Shown here: piece after piece, positions 1-8,537 of the stretch | Layout: each line of letters opens with the position of its first letter | Numbering within the stretch: the first letter of the stretch is position 1 | From: Chryseobacterium sp. T16E-39 | Lineage (GTDB): Bacteria > Bacteroidota > Bacteroidia > Flavobacteriales > Weeksellaceae | Length of the DNA: 64,000 nt | Reading direction: 5' to 3' | Assembly (NCBI RefSeq): GCF_002216065.1 | Contig: NZ_CP022282.1 | Coordinates: forward strand, 868,001-932,000 | Program-made: the position numbers and the translations under genes | Notes under the pieces: model-generated | Databases searched by the model: none | Seen by the model: only the letters and a program-made list of their open reading frames with translations | Told to the model about the DNA's origin: nothing

Positions 1-1
1 T

Positions 2-3000
2 AAACTTGCGGTAACCAGATTTCCGGATATCTCACCACCTACCATTATGGTTTCAGGATCTTATCCCGGAGGAAACAGTGAAACCGTTATCCGATCAGTA
101 GTTACCCCCTTGGAAGAACAGATCAATGGAGTGGAAGATATGCAGTATATTAAATCCAACGCCAGTAATGACGGAACATTTTCCATTTCCATCATATTCA
201 AACAAGGAGTAAATCCTGATCAGGCTGCTGTAAATGTTCAGAACCGGGTACAACAGGCAACCCCCATCTTGCCTCAGGAAGTAGTAAGAATGGGACTGAC
301 AACTTCCAAACAGCAAAACAGTATGATCATGTTGTTCAACATATATACTGACGATAATAAAAAATACGATGAAACCTTCCTGCAGAATTATGCGAATATT
401 AATCTTATTCCACAGGTAAAGAGAGTAAAAGGGGTGGGACAGGCGCAGGTTTTCGGAGCTAAAGATTACTCGATGAGAATCTGGCTTAATCCACAGAAGA
501 TGTCCTCTTACGGACTTGAGCCTGCTGATATTTCTAATGCTGTAGCAGATCACAGTTTGGAATCCGCACCTGGGAAACTGGGAGAAGAATCCAATGCCTC
601 ACTGGAATATGTAATCCGTTATAAAGGAAAAAAGAATAAACCTGAACAGTTTGAAAATATCGTAGTAAAAAATGACGGCACTAAACTGATCCGTCTTAAA
701 GATGTGGCAAGAGTGGAATTTGGATCTATTTCTTACAGCGGCGACAACCTATCGAATGGGAAAAATGCGGTTACTGTTGCCATCATGCAAACTACAGGAT
801 CCAATGCCAATGAAATTGAAATAGGTATTAATAAATCTATAGAACAGCTTTCAAAATCTTTCCCTCCAGGAATTAAATACTCGAAGGTAATCAGTACCAA
901 AGAAAGGCTGGACGAGGCAACAGGTCAGGTAAAGTCGACTTTGATAGAAGCTTTCATCCTTGTTTTTATTGTTGTATTTATATTTTTACAGGATTTCAGA
1001 TCTACTATTATTCCTGCTATTGCAGTTCCGGTAGCGATTGTTGGAACCTTCTTTTTCCTCATGGTATTAGGCTTTACCATTAATGTACTGACCCTTTTCG
1101 CATTGGTTTTAGCCATCGGGATTGTAGTCGATGACGCTATTGTGGTCGTTGAGGCAGTGCATAGCAATATGGAAGGAACAAATCTTACAGGTAAGGAGGC
1201 AACACACAAAGCCATGAACGAAATTACAGGAGCCGTAATTTCCATTACCCTGGTGATGTCTGCTGTATTTATTCCTATTGGATTTATGTCTGGTTCAGCA
1301 GGGTTATTTTACAAACAGTTTGCTTATACACTCGCAATTGCCATTATTATTTCAGCAATCAATGCATTAACACTGACTCCGGCTTTATGTGCTGTTTTCC
1401 TTAAGAATAATCATGCTCATGATGAACATGGTAAGAAAAACGGATTTGGAAAAAGATTCTCTACAGCATTCAATGCAAGCTTTAATAATTTAACTAATCG
1501 ATATGTAAAAGGAGTAAAATTCCTGATCAATAAAAAATGGATCGCCGGAGGTTTGGTCGTAGGAATTATAAGTGTTGCCGCATGGCTGATGACTACTACT
1601 TCAAAGAGTTTCGTTCCTATGGAAGACGACGGGCTGTTTATGTATACTTTAAGCATGCCACCGGGAACAGGCTTAACAAAAACGACTGAAGTATCTGGTA
1701 AAATGAACGCGATGTTAAAAAAATTGGATGCAGTTCAGGAAAATACTTCTATTACAGGATATAATTTATTAAGTAATAGTGCCGGACCAGCTTATGCGAT
1801 GGGCTTCGTAAAGTTAAAACCTAAAAAAGAAAGAGGCAATACCAAAGACATTGATGAGATAATGGCCCTTGTGAATGAACAATTTTCCACCATCAAAGAA
1901 GGAAGTGTTATGACTTTCAGAATGCCTCCTGTGGAAGGATACGGAATGACCAATGACGCTGAAATTGTTCTTCAGGATCGTATGGGACGTGATCCACAGG
2001 TTTTAAAGGCTAAGGCTGATGAACTGATTGGACAGCTGATGCAAAATCCTAACGTCGCTTTTGCGTATACGATGTTCCGGGCAGATTACCCACAGATGGA
2101 ACTGGAAGTGGATGAAGACAAAGCAAAGCAGCTTGGCGTAAGTATTTCAGGACTTTTAGGAAGTATCCAGACTTATTTCTCAGGGGATCAGTCACAAAAC
2201 TTTTCAAGATTTGGAAAATTCTACAGGGTCAATATAAAAGCGGATGGTGTTTTCAGAATGGACGCAGAGGCTTTTAACGATATCTTTGTGAAGAATAATA
2301 AAGGGGAAATGGTTCCGGCTAACACCCTGATCACTTTAAAGAAAGTATATGGTCCTGAGTCAGTTGGACGTTACAATCTATACAATTCATTGAACATCAA
2401 CGTGACACCAAAACCAGGAGTAAGTAATGGTGCATTAATGACCTCATTGGAAAAAAATCTGGATAAACTTCCGTCAGACTACAGCTATGAATGGACAGGA
2501 TTAAGTTTAGAGGAAAAATCATCAGGAAATCAAACGATTGCCATTTTCGGCCTTTGTTTGTTGTTTGTTTACCTTCTTCTTGCTGCTCAGTATGAAAGTT
2601 ATATTCTTCCATTAGCGGTAATGCTTTCCATTCCAACTGGAATTATAGGTGCATTCCTTGGAATAAAAGCTATCGGTTTCGATAACAACATTTATGTACA
2701 GGTTGGATTGATCATGCTAATTGGACTTTTAGCCAAAAATGCCATTCTGATTGTTGAGTTTGCCATTCAGCGGAGAAAGTCAGGAATGTCGCTTCTCGAA
2801 TCAGCACTGGAGGGAGCTAAAGCAAGGTTAAGACCTATTATTATGACCTCACTGGCATTTATTGTAGGAATGATTCCTTTAATGCTGTCATCAGGAGGTA
2901 TGGCTTCAGGAAATAAATCCATAAGTGTAAGTGCTGCAATGGGAATGCTAAGCGGAGTCGTTCTGGGGGTATTTGTTATTCCTGTATTGTATATGTTCTT

Positions 3001-3058
3001 TCAGTATATCGATGAAAAAATTTCATCAAAGACACCCAACGTTACATCATCAAAATAA
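2..3058 (+). CDS. RND-family efflux pump inner-membrane subunit (AcrB/HAE1-like), 5' partial
   Basis: This is the proton-driven inner-membrane subunit of a tripartite multidrug pump. The frame is open from base 2, and the first residues (KLAVTRFPDISPP) match the stretch just after the first helix of AcrB, so roughly 25 residues lie outside the window; the ATG at 47 is internal. Two large periplasmic loops separate two clusters of six membrane helices. The TM4 motif GIVVDDAIVVVEAV carries the Asp pair of the proton relay (codons at 1130-1135). The C-terminus is a final hydrophobic stretch and a short charged tail. A TolC-like gene follows after 6 bp, so this is the usual adaptor-pump-channel operon with the adaptor upstream of the window. 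The substrate cannot be read from the sequence. Confidence 0.95.
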   Translation, partial: KLAVTRFPDISPPTIMVSGSYPGGNSETVIRSVVTPLEEQINGVEDMQYIKSNASNDGTFSISIIFKQGVNPDQAAVNVQNRVQQATPILPQEVVRMGLTTSKQQNSMIMLFNIYTDDNKKYDETFLQNYANINLIPQVKRVKGVGQAQVFGAKDYSMRIWLNPQKMSSYGLEPADISNAVADHSLESAPGKLGEESNASLEYVIRYKGKKNKPEQFENIVVKNDGTKLIRLKDVARVEFGSISYSGDNLSNGKNAVTVAIMQTTGSNANEIEIGINKSIEQLSKSFPPGIKYSKVISTKERLDEATGQVKSTLIEAFILVFIVVFIFLQDFRSTIIPAIAVPVAIVGTFFFLMVLGFTINVLTLFALVLAIGIVVDDAIVVVEAVHSNMEGTNLTGKEATHKAMNEITGAVISITLVMSAVFIPIGFMSGSAGLFYKQFAYTLAIAIIISAINALTLTPALCAVFLKNNHAHDEHGKKNGFGKRFSTAFNASFNNLTNRYVKGVKFLINKKWIAGGLVVGIISVAAWLMTTTSKSFVPMEDDGLFMYTLSMPPGTGLTKTTEVSGKMNAMLKKLDAVQENTSITGYNLLSNSAGPAYAMGFVKLKPKKERGNTKDIDEIMALVNEQFSTIKEGSVMTFRMPPVEGYGMTNDAEIVLQDRMGRDPQVLKAKADELIGQLMQNPNVAFAYTMFRADYPQMELEVDEDKAKQLGVSISGLLGSIQTYFSGDQSQNFSRFGKFYRVNIKADGVFRMDAEAFNDIFVKNNKGEMVPANTLITLKKVYGPESVGRYNLYNSLNINVTPKPGVSNGALMTSLEKNLDKLPSDYSYEWTGLSLEEKSSGNQTIAIFGLCLLFVYLLLAAQYESYILPLAVMLSIPTGIIGAFLGIKAIGFDNNIYVQVGLIMLIGLLAKNAILIVEFAIQRRKSGMSLLESALEGAKARLRPIIMTSLAFIVGMIPLMLSSGGMASGNKSISVSAAMGMLSGVVLGVFVIPVLYMFFQYIDEKISSKTPNVTSSK

Positions 3059-3064
3059 ACAAAA

Positions 3065-4480
3065 ATGAAAACAGTTTATATAAAAAACATCTTTGCCACA
3101 GGTCTTATAGCAACGTTTCTGCTATCATGTGCCGTAGGAAAAGAATATACACGGCCAGCCTTAGATGTACCTGTAGCTTACAAAGAATCCACTAAGGTAA
3201 CAGGGGATACTATTATCCTTCCCTGGAAAACATTCTTTAAAGACCCTCAGCTTATCACTCTTATTGATAAGGCACTTTTAAAGAATAATGAGATCCATAC
3301 CGCTCTTAAAAATATGGAACAACTGGATCTCGCATTTAAACAGGCAAAAAACAACATCATGCCTACGGTAGATTTCAGTGCTGGTGCCAATAGATCATGG
3401 GCTTCAAAAAACAGTCTGAACGGATCTCTCAACGAACAGTTTACAGGGACGAAATATATTGATGATTTCAGTGCTACCCTAAGATTATCATGGGAAGTGG
3501 ATATCTGGGGTAAGACGAAAATGCAGAAAGAATCGGCTGCTGCAGATTATTTTGCCCAAAAGGAAAATATGAATGCGCTTAAAACACGTATTATTGTACA
3601 GGTAGCACAGGCCTATTACAATCTGATCAGCCTGGATGAACAACTCAAGATCGCCGAGAAAAATATTGAGCTGAGTAACAATACCCTGAAGATGATGCAA
3701 TTGCAATATACGGCCGGACAGATCAATTCACTTGCTATACAGCAATCGGAGGCTCAGAAGAAAACAGCAGAACTTCTGATCCCTTTGGCCAATCAGAATA
3801 TTTCAATACAGGAAAACGCTTTAAGTATTTTATGTGGGGAATATCCGGGAAAAGTTTCCAGAGGAAATTCCATGAAGAATATGATCCCTGAAAATACTTT
3901 ATCTGAAGGAGTTCCTGCCCAACTTTTAAGCCGGCGTCCCGATCTTAAGGCAGCAGAACTGGCTGTTATAAGTCTTAATGCTAAAACAGGACTTTCCAAA
4001 GCAGCCATGTACCCAAGCATAAGCCTTAGTCCACAGATTGGGATCAACTCTAATAAATTCAATACATGGTTTGATCTTCCGGGATCGATAACAAAAACCC
4101 TGGCTGCTAATTTAGCAATGCCACTGTTACAGAAAAGACAGCTGAAAACAGCCTATGAAACAGCCATTATCGAACAGGAAAAAGCAGTCATTACATTCAG
4201 ACAGTCAATGATGACTGCGGTAGGTGAGGTATCTGATGCCATGGCCAAGTCAAAAGGAACTTCAGAAAGACTTACACTTCTGGAGCAAAGGACAGCTATT
4301 CTGGATAAAGGGATCAACGATGCGCTTAAATTATATAAAAGCGGTATGGCCACTTATCTGGAAGTGATCACTGCCCAAAACAACAAGCTCCAGAATGATT
4401 TGGAATATGTGAATATCAGTCTGGAAAAACTCAATGCAGAAGTAGACCTCTACAGATCTTTGGGAGGAGGGATCAATTAG
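3065..4480 (+). CDS. TolC-like outer-membrane efflux lipoprotein (NodT family)
   Basis: 471-residue outer-membrane channel subunit for the preceding RND pump. The N-terminus is a lipoprotein signal with lipobox LLSC followed by AVGKEYTRP, typical of the NodT/OprM group. Two OEP repeats follow, rich in long coiled-coil helices (for example the AQAYYNLISLDEQLKIAEKN region), and RRPDLKAAE marks the start of the second repeat as in other family members. The ATG lies 6 bp after the pump stop codon, so the two are co-translated. A strong hairpin terminator follows directly. Confidence 0.95.
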   Translation: MKTVYIKNIFATGLIATFLLSCAVGKEYTRPALDVPVAYKESTKVTGDTIILPWKTFFKDPQLITLIDKALLKNNEIHTALKNMEQLDLAFKQAKNNIMPTVDFSAGANRSWASKNSLNGSLNEQFTGTKYIDDFSATLRLSWEVDIWGKTKMQKESAAADYFAQKENMNALKTRIIVQVAQAYYNLISLDEQLKIAEKNIELSNNTLKMMQLQYTAGQINSLAIQQSEAQKKTAELLIPLANQNISIQENALSILCGEYPGKVSRGNSMKNMIPENTLSEGVPAQLLSRRPDLKAAELAVISLNAKTGLSKAAMYPSISLSPQIGINSNKFNTWFDLPGSITKTLAANLAMPLLQKRQLKTAYETAIIEQEKAVITFRQSMMTAVGEVSDAMAKSKGTSERLTLLEQRTAILDKGINDALKLYKSGMATYLEVITAQNNKLQNDLEYVNISLEKLNAEVDLYRSLGGGIN

Positions 4481-4500
4481 TAATCTAAGATGTGATTTTA

Positions 4501-4534
4501 AAAATAGGATAGAGGGTTCTCTGTCCTATTTTTT
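4501..4534. terminator. Bidirectional hairpin terminator
   Basis: Stem AAAATAGGA pairs with TCCTATTTT, and an inner AGAG/CTCT stem caps it around GGTT. T-tracts or A-tracts flank both sides. It sits between the efflux operon and the convergent SRPBCC gene, whose stop codon TAG (4528-4526) lies inside the right arm. Confidence 0.85.
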
Positions 4535-4990
4535 ATTATTAAACAACTTTTCCAAAACCTGATACCGGTAATTAAAAATATGTTCAAGTTTCTTTTTAAC
4601 AAAAAGTCCGTGGGCAATTTCCCCTAAAAACCCCATTGGTAATTCATAATTAATCGTATCCTTTATTAAAACACCTTTTTCATTGGGAATGAATTCATGA
4701 AAATGATTCCACAGTTTATAAGGTCCTTTTTTCTGAAAATCTGTAAAATTTTTCTGAAAAGAAACCTGGGTAATTTCTGTTTGCCATTTCATTTTAATAC
4801 TTAATAAGGGAGAAACATAATAATCAATGATCATTCCCTCATAAATTTCATCATTCTCCAATTGGGTAAGGACAATAAAATTCATGTCTTTTGGGGTAAT
4901 CTCAGAAAGGTTATTGGCCGAAGAAAAAAATTTCCACGCCGTTTCCAGATTACAGTATAGTTGCTGTTCACGCTGAAGCTGATGTATCAT
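4526..4990 (-). CDS. SRPBCC-family (START-like) protein
   Basis: 154-residue protein with the layout of the polyketide-cyclase/START-like ligand-binding fold. It starts HQLQREQQLYCNLETAWKFFSSANNLSEITPK, the usual first strand and helix of SRPBCC proteins. It continues through paired beta-strands (IDYYVSPLLSIKMKWQTEIT) and ends in the long C-terminal helix (HGLFVKKKLEHIFNYRYQVLEKLF). No signal peptide is seen, so it is cytosolic. The ligand is unknown. Homologues in this phylum often sit near photolyase or stress genes, but no such neighbour is present here. It is convergent with the efflux operon. Confidence 0.8.
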   Translation of the reverse strand: MIHQLQREQQLYCNLETAWKFFSSANNLSEITPKDMNFIVLTQLENDEIYEGMIIDYYVSPLLSIKMKWQTEITQVSFQKNFTDFQKKGPYKLWNHFHEFIPNEKGVLIKDTINYELPMGFLGEIAHGLFVKKKLEHIFNYRYQVLEKLFNNKK

Positions 4991-5114
4991 CTTGTTTAAA
5001 AAATTTATAGGATTTCATCCGTTTCAAACAAGATAGACTATTCCATTTTAAAATCCATATTCTTTTTTATATTTTTCATCATAGAGTTTGATTTTATATA
5101 AAAATCATCCATTT

Positions 5115-5177
5115 TCTTATACCCTATCCGTATGCTTTAGTAGAAAAGGGTATAAGATAGCCAGAGATTTCAGGCTA
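5115..5177 (+). promoter_or_regulatory. Two successive inverted repeats in the leader of the 5207 gene
   Basis: TCTTATACCCT (5115-5125) is exactly complementary to AGGGTATAAGA (5147-5157), an 11-bp stem with a 21-nt loop. TAGCC (5158-5162) pairs with GGCTA (5173-5177) immediately after it. The pair ends 29 bp before the ATG at 5207. It could be an operator or a structured 5' leader; the sequence alone does not decide. Confidence 0.5.
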
Positions 5178-5206
5178 CCTTTCCCTCCAAATTTTATCAA
5201 ATTAAA

Positions 5207-7012
5207 ATGACAAATAAACCTTTACACAATTTCCATATTCCCGTGATGGGATTGGCATATACCATAGACAGTCCGATACGGGTAGCACATTATGGAATTT
5301 CCTCTGTTATTTCTATCATAGATGACGAGATTATAGAAAAAATAAAAGTCTTTTATAATAAAAAATTCAGTCTGAATTACCTCCGTATTTCTACAATGAC
5401 AGAAGATTACCGTGCTAAGAGAATCACCGATTATCTTGATATGGTGAATGATATTGTAAATGAAAAATTTGAATCTTTCAAAGAGGAAATCAGCAAAAAT
5501 ACGGAAACCCTAAAAAGCTTTATAGGAATGCTTCCGAATACTTCTGATCTTAAAAATGGATTACAGAATTTTTTAAATCAAAATGAATATCTGGGGACAG
5601 GTTTCAAACAGTTTATCGAAACCCATTTGAAGCCTGGAAACATTGATGTGAACATCATGACCAAAGTAGATAAAGATAATTTTAAGAAAAATGAACAACT
5701 TCCTGTAATTTATAATGATGCCCATGCTTCATTACGGGGATTTGCTAATAGCAAATTATCTTCTTCAATGGTTCTATCTGCCGGGATGAATCCACGTTTA
5801 TACAGCTATATCGAAGAATTTGATGACTTTTTTCCGGACGAGAATGGAGTTTTAAAAAAGAAGATCATTCTCAAGGTCAGTGATTTCCGTTCTGCCATGA
5901 TTCAGGGAAATTTCTTGGCAAAAAAGGGATTATGGATTTCAGAATACAGAATTGAATCAGGCTTAAACTGTGGCGGACATGCTTTTGCTACCGAAGGTTT
6001 ACTATTAGGGCCTATCATGGAAGAATTCAAACAAAAAAAGAGCGAATTGATACAATCTGCTCACGCGTTAATGACTACTGCATTAGAACAAAAAGGGAGA
6101 TATGCTGTCAATCAACCACTGGAAATGAAAATTACGGTTCAAGGAGGAGTGGGGACGTCGGAAGAACATGAGTTTTTGCTGGAAAACTATAAAGTAGACA
6201 GTGTCGGATGGGGGTCACCATTTCTTCTGGTTCCGGAAGCTACCTCTGTGGATACTGCTACCCGCGAACTTTTAATAAAATCAAAAGCAGAAGATTTCTA
6301 TCTCAGTAACATTTCCCCGCTCGGAGTTCCTTTTAATACCGTGCGTGGAACCTCTAATGAACATCTTCAGCATCAGAAAGAAGTGCTTGAAAAGTATGGA
6401 AGCTCATGCCCGAAAAAACTATTGGCTTTAAGCAAAGAATATTCCCCTAAAGGAACTTGTACAGCCTCAAAAAAACACCAAACCCTAAAGCTAAAAGAAC
6501 TTCAGGAAGAAAAAAGTACACTGACTGTAGAACAGTTTAATAAAAGGAAAAAAGAAATAACAGACAAAGCCTGTCTGTGTGTAGGTTTGGTCAATGCAGC
6601 TTATATGGAACAAAAGATAGAAATAAAAGGGGAAAAACAAGGTGTTGTTATTTGTCCGGGACCTAATCTGGCTTATTTCAATAAAGAGGTTTCATTATCA
6701 GAAATGATTCAGCATATTTATGGAAACAACAACATCCTACCACATAGTGAAAGACCCAATATGTTTATCAGTGAGCTTAAAATGTATGTGGATCATCTGA
6801 AAAAGGAAATTACCGAATCATCACCAATTACCCACTCTCAGACAAAAAAGTGGAATACATTTAAAAAGAATATTTTAGAGGGTATTGCTTATTATAATGA
6901 CCTATTTAATAATTCCAGGTTTTTTAAGAATAGAATAGAAATGATAACCCTTCAGTTAGAGGAATACAAATCAATGATTGCAGGAATTGAAATTCCACAG
7001 GTTGAAAAATAA
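5207..7012 (+). CDS. Uncharacterised 601-aa protein, probable FMN TIM barrel with Cys-rich C-terminal part
   Basis: I do not recognise a characterised family member. The N-terminal two thirds resemble FMN-dependent TIM-barrel enzymes of the PfaD/FabK/nitronate monooxygenase type: an opening substrate-pocket phrase (PVMGLAYTIDSPIRVAHYG, residues 12-30), a GGH motif in SGLNCGGHAFATEG (251-264), and a glycine-rich phosphate-binding-like strand VQGGVGTSEEHEFL (311-324). As in PfaD, this is followed by a WGSPFLLVPEATSVDTATRELL segment. After about residue 380 come Cys401, Cys418, Cys456, Cys458 and Cys483, a set that could hold an iron-sulfur cluster or zinc. No signal peptide or membrane segment is seen. 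It stands alone with a hairpin-rich leader. The fold assignment is inference; the reading frame and conserved-looking motifs are clear. Confidence 0.55.
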   Translation: MTNKPLHNFHIPVMGLAYTIDSPIRVAHYGISSVISIIDDEIIEKIKVFYNKKFSLNYLRISTMTEDYRAKRITDYLDMVNDIVNEKFESFKEEISKNTETLKSFIGMLPNTSDLKNGLQNFLNQNEYLGTGFKQFIETHLKPGNIDVNIMTKVDKDNFKKNEQLPVIYNDAHASLRGFANSKLSSSMVLSAGMNPRLYSYIEEFDDFFPDENGVLKKKIILKVSDFRSAMIQGNFLAKKGLWISEYRIESGLNCGGHAFATEGLLLGPIMEEFKQKKSELIQSAHALMTTALEQKGRYAVNQPLEMKITVQGGVGTSEEHEFLLENYKVDSVGWGSPFLLVPEATSVDTATRELLIKSKAEDFYLSNISPLGVPFNTVRGTSNEHLQHQKEVLEKYGSSCPKKLLALSKEYSPKGTCTASKKHQTLKLKELQEEKSTLTVEQFNKRKKEITDKACLCVGLVNAAYMEQKIEIKGEKQGVVICPGPNLAYFNKEVSLSEMIQHIYGNNNILPHSERPNMFISELKMYVDHLKKEITESSPITHSQTKKWNTFKKNILEGIAYYNDLFNNSRFFKNRIEMITLQLEEYKSMIAGIEIPQVEK

Positions 7013-7026
7013 GATTCATTAATTGG

Positions 7027-7286
7027 TTAAACGCAAAGACGCAATTTATTGTACAAACTTTATGCTGTTAAAGTGCAAGGATTTTATCTCCGATAAAAGA
7101 AAATCTGTGTAATCTGCTTGATCTGCGAGATAAAAGAAGATTAAAGAATCATTCCTTTAAGATCTTTTAAATTAAGACAGCTTCCCGATACGGTTTTTCC
7201 AAAACCTCAGAGTAAATTTTACTGAAAATATATGATATTTCTGCCCCTTAAAAATGGTATTATAATCTTTGCGACTTTGCGTTTAC
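7027..7286. repeat. 260-bp intergenic element with 17-bp inverted ends (MITE-like)
   Basis: TAAACGCAAAGACGCAA at 7028-7044 is matched in inverted orientation by TTGCGACTTTGCGTTTA at 7269-7285, with one mismatch in 17. The interior has no ORF but contains 9-mer-phased text (TGTAATCTG CTTGATCTG, near 7110). No transposase is nearby and I see no clear target-site duplication. It fills the 281-bp gap between two convergent genes. Confidence 0.5.
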
Positions 7287-7293
7287 CTAAAAT

Positions 7294-7896
7294 TTAGTCG
7301 ATCACAATGCTTTCGACTGCCTTCTCCATTGCATATTCCTGAACCCCGGGCACTTTTAAACCTTCAGCACGGAAGACACTAAGATCTGTCATTCCTAAAA
7401 AACCAAGAAAAGCAGTCAGATAAGGAGCAACAAAGTCATTCGCTTTCCCCGGTCCTTCAGAATAAATACCTCCTGAAGACATTGCAACATATACTTTTTT
7501 TCCTGTCACTTTTCCAATCGGACCATTTTCTCCATAACCAAAAGTTATTCCCGCTCTTGTTATGTGATCAATCAACGCTTTCAGAGAAGAGTGAATGGTA
7601 AAGTTAATCAGGGGTGCACCAATAACAATAATATCAGTAGCCAATAACTGTTTCACCAGCTCGTCAGAAAGACGGATAGATTCTTTTTGTTCTGCCGATA
7701 ACTTATCACCGGGTGTAAAGAATGTACGGAGAAGTTGAGGACTTAAATGTGGAATTTCAATATCCACCAGATTTAATTCTTCCAATCTATTCTCAGGATA
7801 TTTTTCCTGGACTTTCTCAACGATACTGTTACCTAATTGAATACTATAAGAGTCTTTACCCTGAAGGCTCGACTTTAGATGAAGGATGTTTTTCAT
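7294..7896 (-). CDS. azoR: FMN-dependent NADH:quinone/azo reductase
   Basis: 200-residue flavodoxin-fold reductase of the AzoR family; it transfers two electrons from NADH to quinones or azo compounds, protecting against electrophilic quinones. The N-terminal strand and phosphate-binding loop (NILHLKSSLQGKDSYSIQLG) bind the FMN phosphate. PLINFTIHSSLKALIDHITRAGITFGYGENGPIG is the family's central block, and MSSGGIYSEGPGKANDFVAPYLTAFLGFLGM is the second flavin-contact region. The length is normal. It is divergent from an HxlR regulator, the classic arrangement for quinone-responsive control, with a palindrome between the two promoters. Confidence 0.93.
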   Translation of the reverse strand: MKNILHLKSSLQGKDSYSIQLGNSIVEKVQEKYPENRLEELNLVDIEIPHLSPQLLRTFFTPGDKLSAEQKESIRLSDELVKQLLATDIIVIGAPLINFTIHSSLKALIDHITRAGITFGYGENGPIGKVTGKKVYVAMSSGGIYSEGPGKANDFVAPYLTAFLGFLGMTDLSVFRAEGLKVPGVQEYAMEKAVESIVID

Positions 7897-7984
7897 AGAA
7901 GTTTACTTATTAACTATTTTTTTATCACATGACGAGCCCGTTCGATTTCATTTGAATACATGATTTCTTGCCCGAATTATTAAA

Positions 7985-7992
7985 CAAATGTA
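7985..7992 (-). promoter_or_regulatory. Putative -7 box for azoR (TACATTTG)
   Basis: The plus strand reads CAAATGTA, giving TACATTTG on the azoR strand, an exact TAnnTTTG match. It predicts a leader of about 80 nt before the azoR ATG at 7896. Confidence 0.5.
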
Positions 7993-8017
7993 TCCAGACC
8001 TAATGTTGAAAAAAATA

Positions 8018-8055
8018 GACTTACCTAAAGGAAAGCGCTTACATTCAGGTAAGTC
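8018..8055. promoter_or_regulatory. HxlR-type operator: 9-bp inverted repeat
   Basis: GACTTACCT (8018-8026) and AGGTAAGTC (8047-8055) are exact inverted copies, 20 bp apart. They lie between the azoR -7 box and the -7 box of the regulator gene, which starts 4 bp further on. This is the place where an HxlR/QorR-type dimer would control both divergent genes. Confidence 0.65.
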
Positions 8056-8058
8056 ATT

Positions 8059-8066
8059 TATCTTTG
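8059..8066 (+). promoter_or_regulatory. -7 box of the HxlR gene (TATCTTTG)
   Basis: Exact TAnnTTTG match ending 4 nt before the ATG at 8071. Transcription would begin at or inside the start codon, so a leaderless mRNA is predicted. Confidence 0.65.
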
Positions 8067-8070
8067 TGCT

Positions 8071-8451
8071 ATGAAAGACACAGAAAATGAGCTTCTTCCA
8101 AACAGAGAAGAATGTGCAGGCTCACTCAAAAACATTCTTGATGCACTGTATGTATTGAATGGAAAGTGGAAGTTAGCTTTAATACTTTCTTTGGTTCGAT
8201 CTTCCAAACGATTCAATGAGATCCAGCATGAAGTTACAGGCATATCCTCAAAGGTATTGGATAAAGAACTGAAAACTTTGGAACTGAATGGTTTTATTAC
8301 CCGAAACGTATTCCCAACCAAACCTATAACCATTATTTATGAAGCAACCGAGTATAGTAGAACTTTAAAAGGAGTTATGTCTGAATTAAGTGCGTGGGGC
8401 TATCAGCATAGGGAAAAAATTAAAGAAAGCATGAGAAAGCAAGCTAGTTGA
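8071..8451 (+). CDS. HxlR-family winged-helix transcriptional regulator
   Basis: 126-residue regulator. The HxlR domain is obvious: a short N-terminus with Cys15 (REECAGSLKN), then LNGKWKLALILSLVRSSKRFNEIQ, the recognition region GISSKVLDKELKTLELNGFITRNV and the wing (PTKPITIIYEATEYSRTL). The conserved Cys near residue 14 is the redox/electrophile switch in characterised members such as HypR and YodB. Divergence from azoR and the palindrome at 8018-8055 suggest it represses azoR and itself until quinones or diamide-like electrophiles modify the Cys. The sensing role is inferred from family and context. Confidence 0.92.
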   Translation: MKDTENELLPNREECAGSLKNILDALYVLNGKWKLALILSLVRSSKRFNEIQHEVTGISSKVLDKELKTLELNGFITRNVFPTKPITIIYEATEYSRTLKGVMSELSAWGYQHREKIKESMRKQAS

Positions 8452-8490
8452 GTCAAGTTAATATTCTCTGATCTTCTTAGCTTTAAAAAC

Positions 8491-8537
8491 AGTATAATAA
8501 TTAAAATCTTTGTGCCTTCGCGTTTAACTAAAATCTG
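8491..8537 (+). repeat. Copy of the repeat end seen at 7257-7292
   Basis: The text around CTTTGTGCCTTCGCGTTTAA (8509-8528) followed by CTAAAAT closely follows CTTTGCGACTTTGCGTTTAC and CTAAAAT at 7267-7292, and both are preceded by GTATNATAAT. The two copies are in the same orientation and bracket the azoR-hxlR pair. The rest of the 8452-8775 gap holds no gene; it contains the inverted repeat at 8718. Confidence 0.5.

Noticed and set aside
7027..7286. Complete insertion sequence
   Set aside because: The inverted ends are present but there is no transposase frame between them; at most a non-autonomous element.
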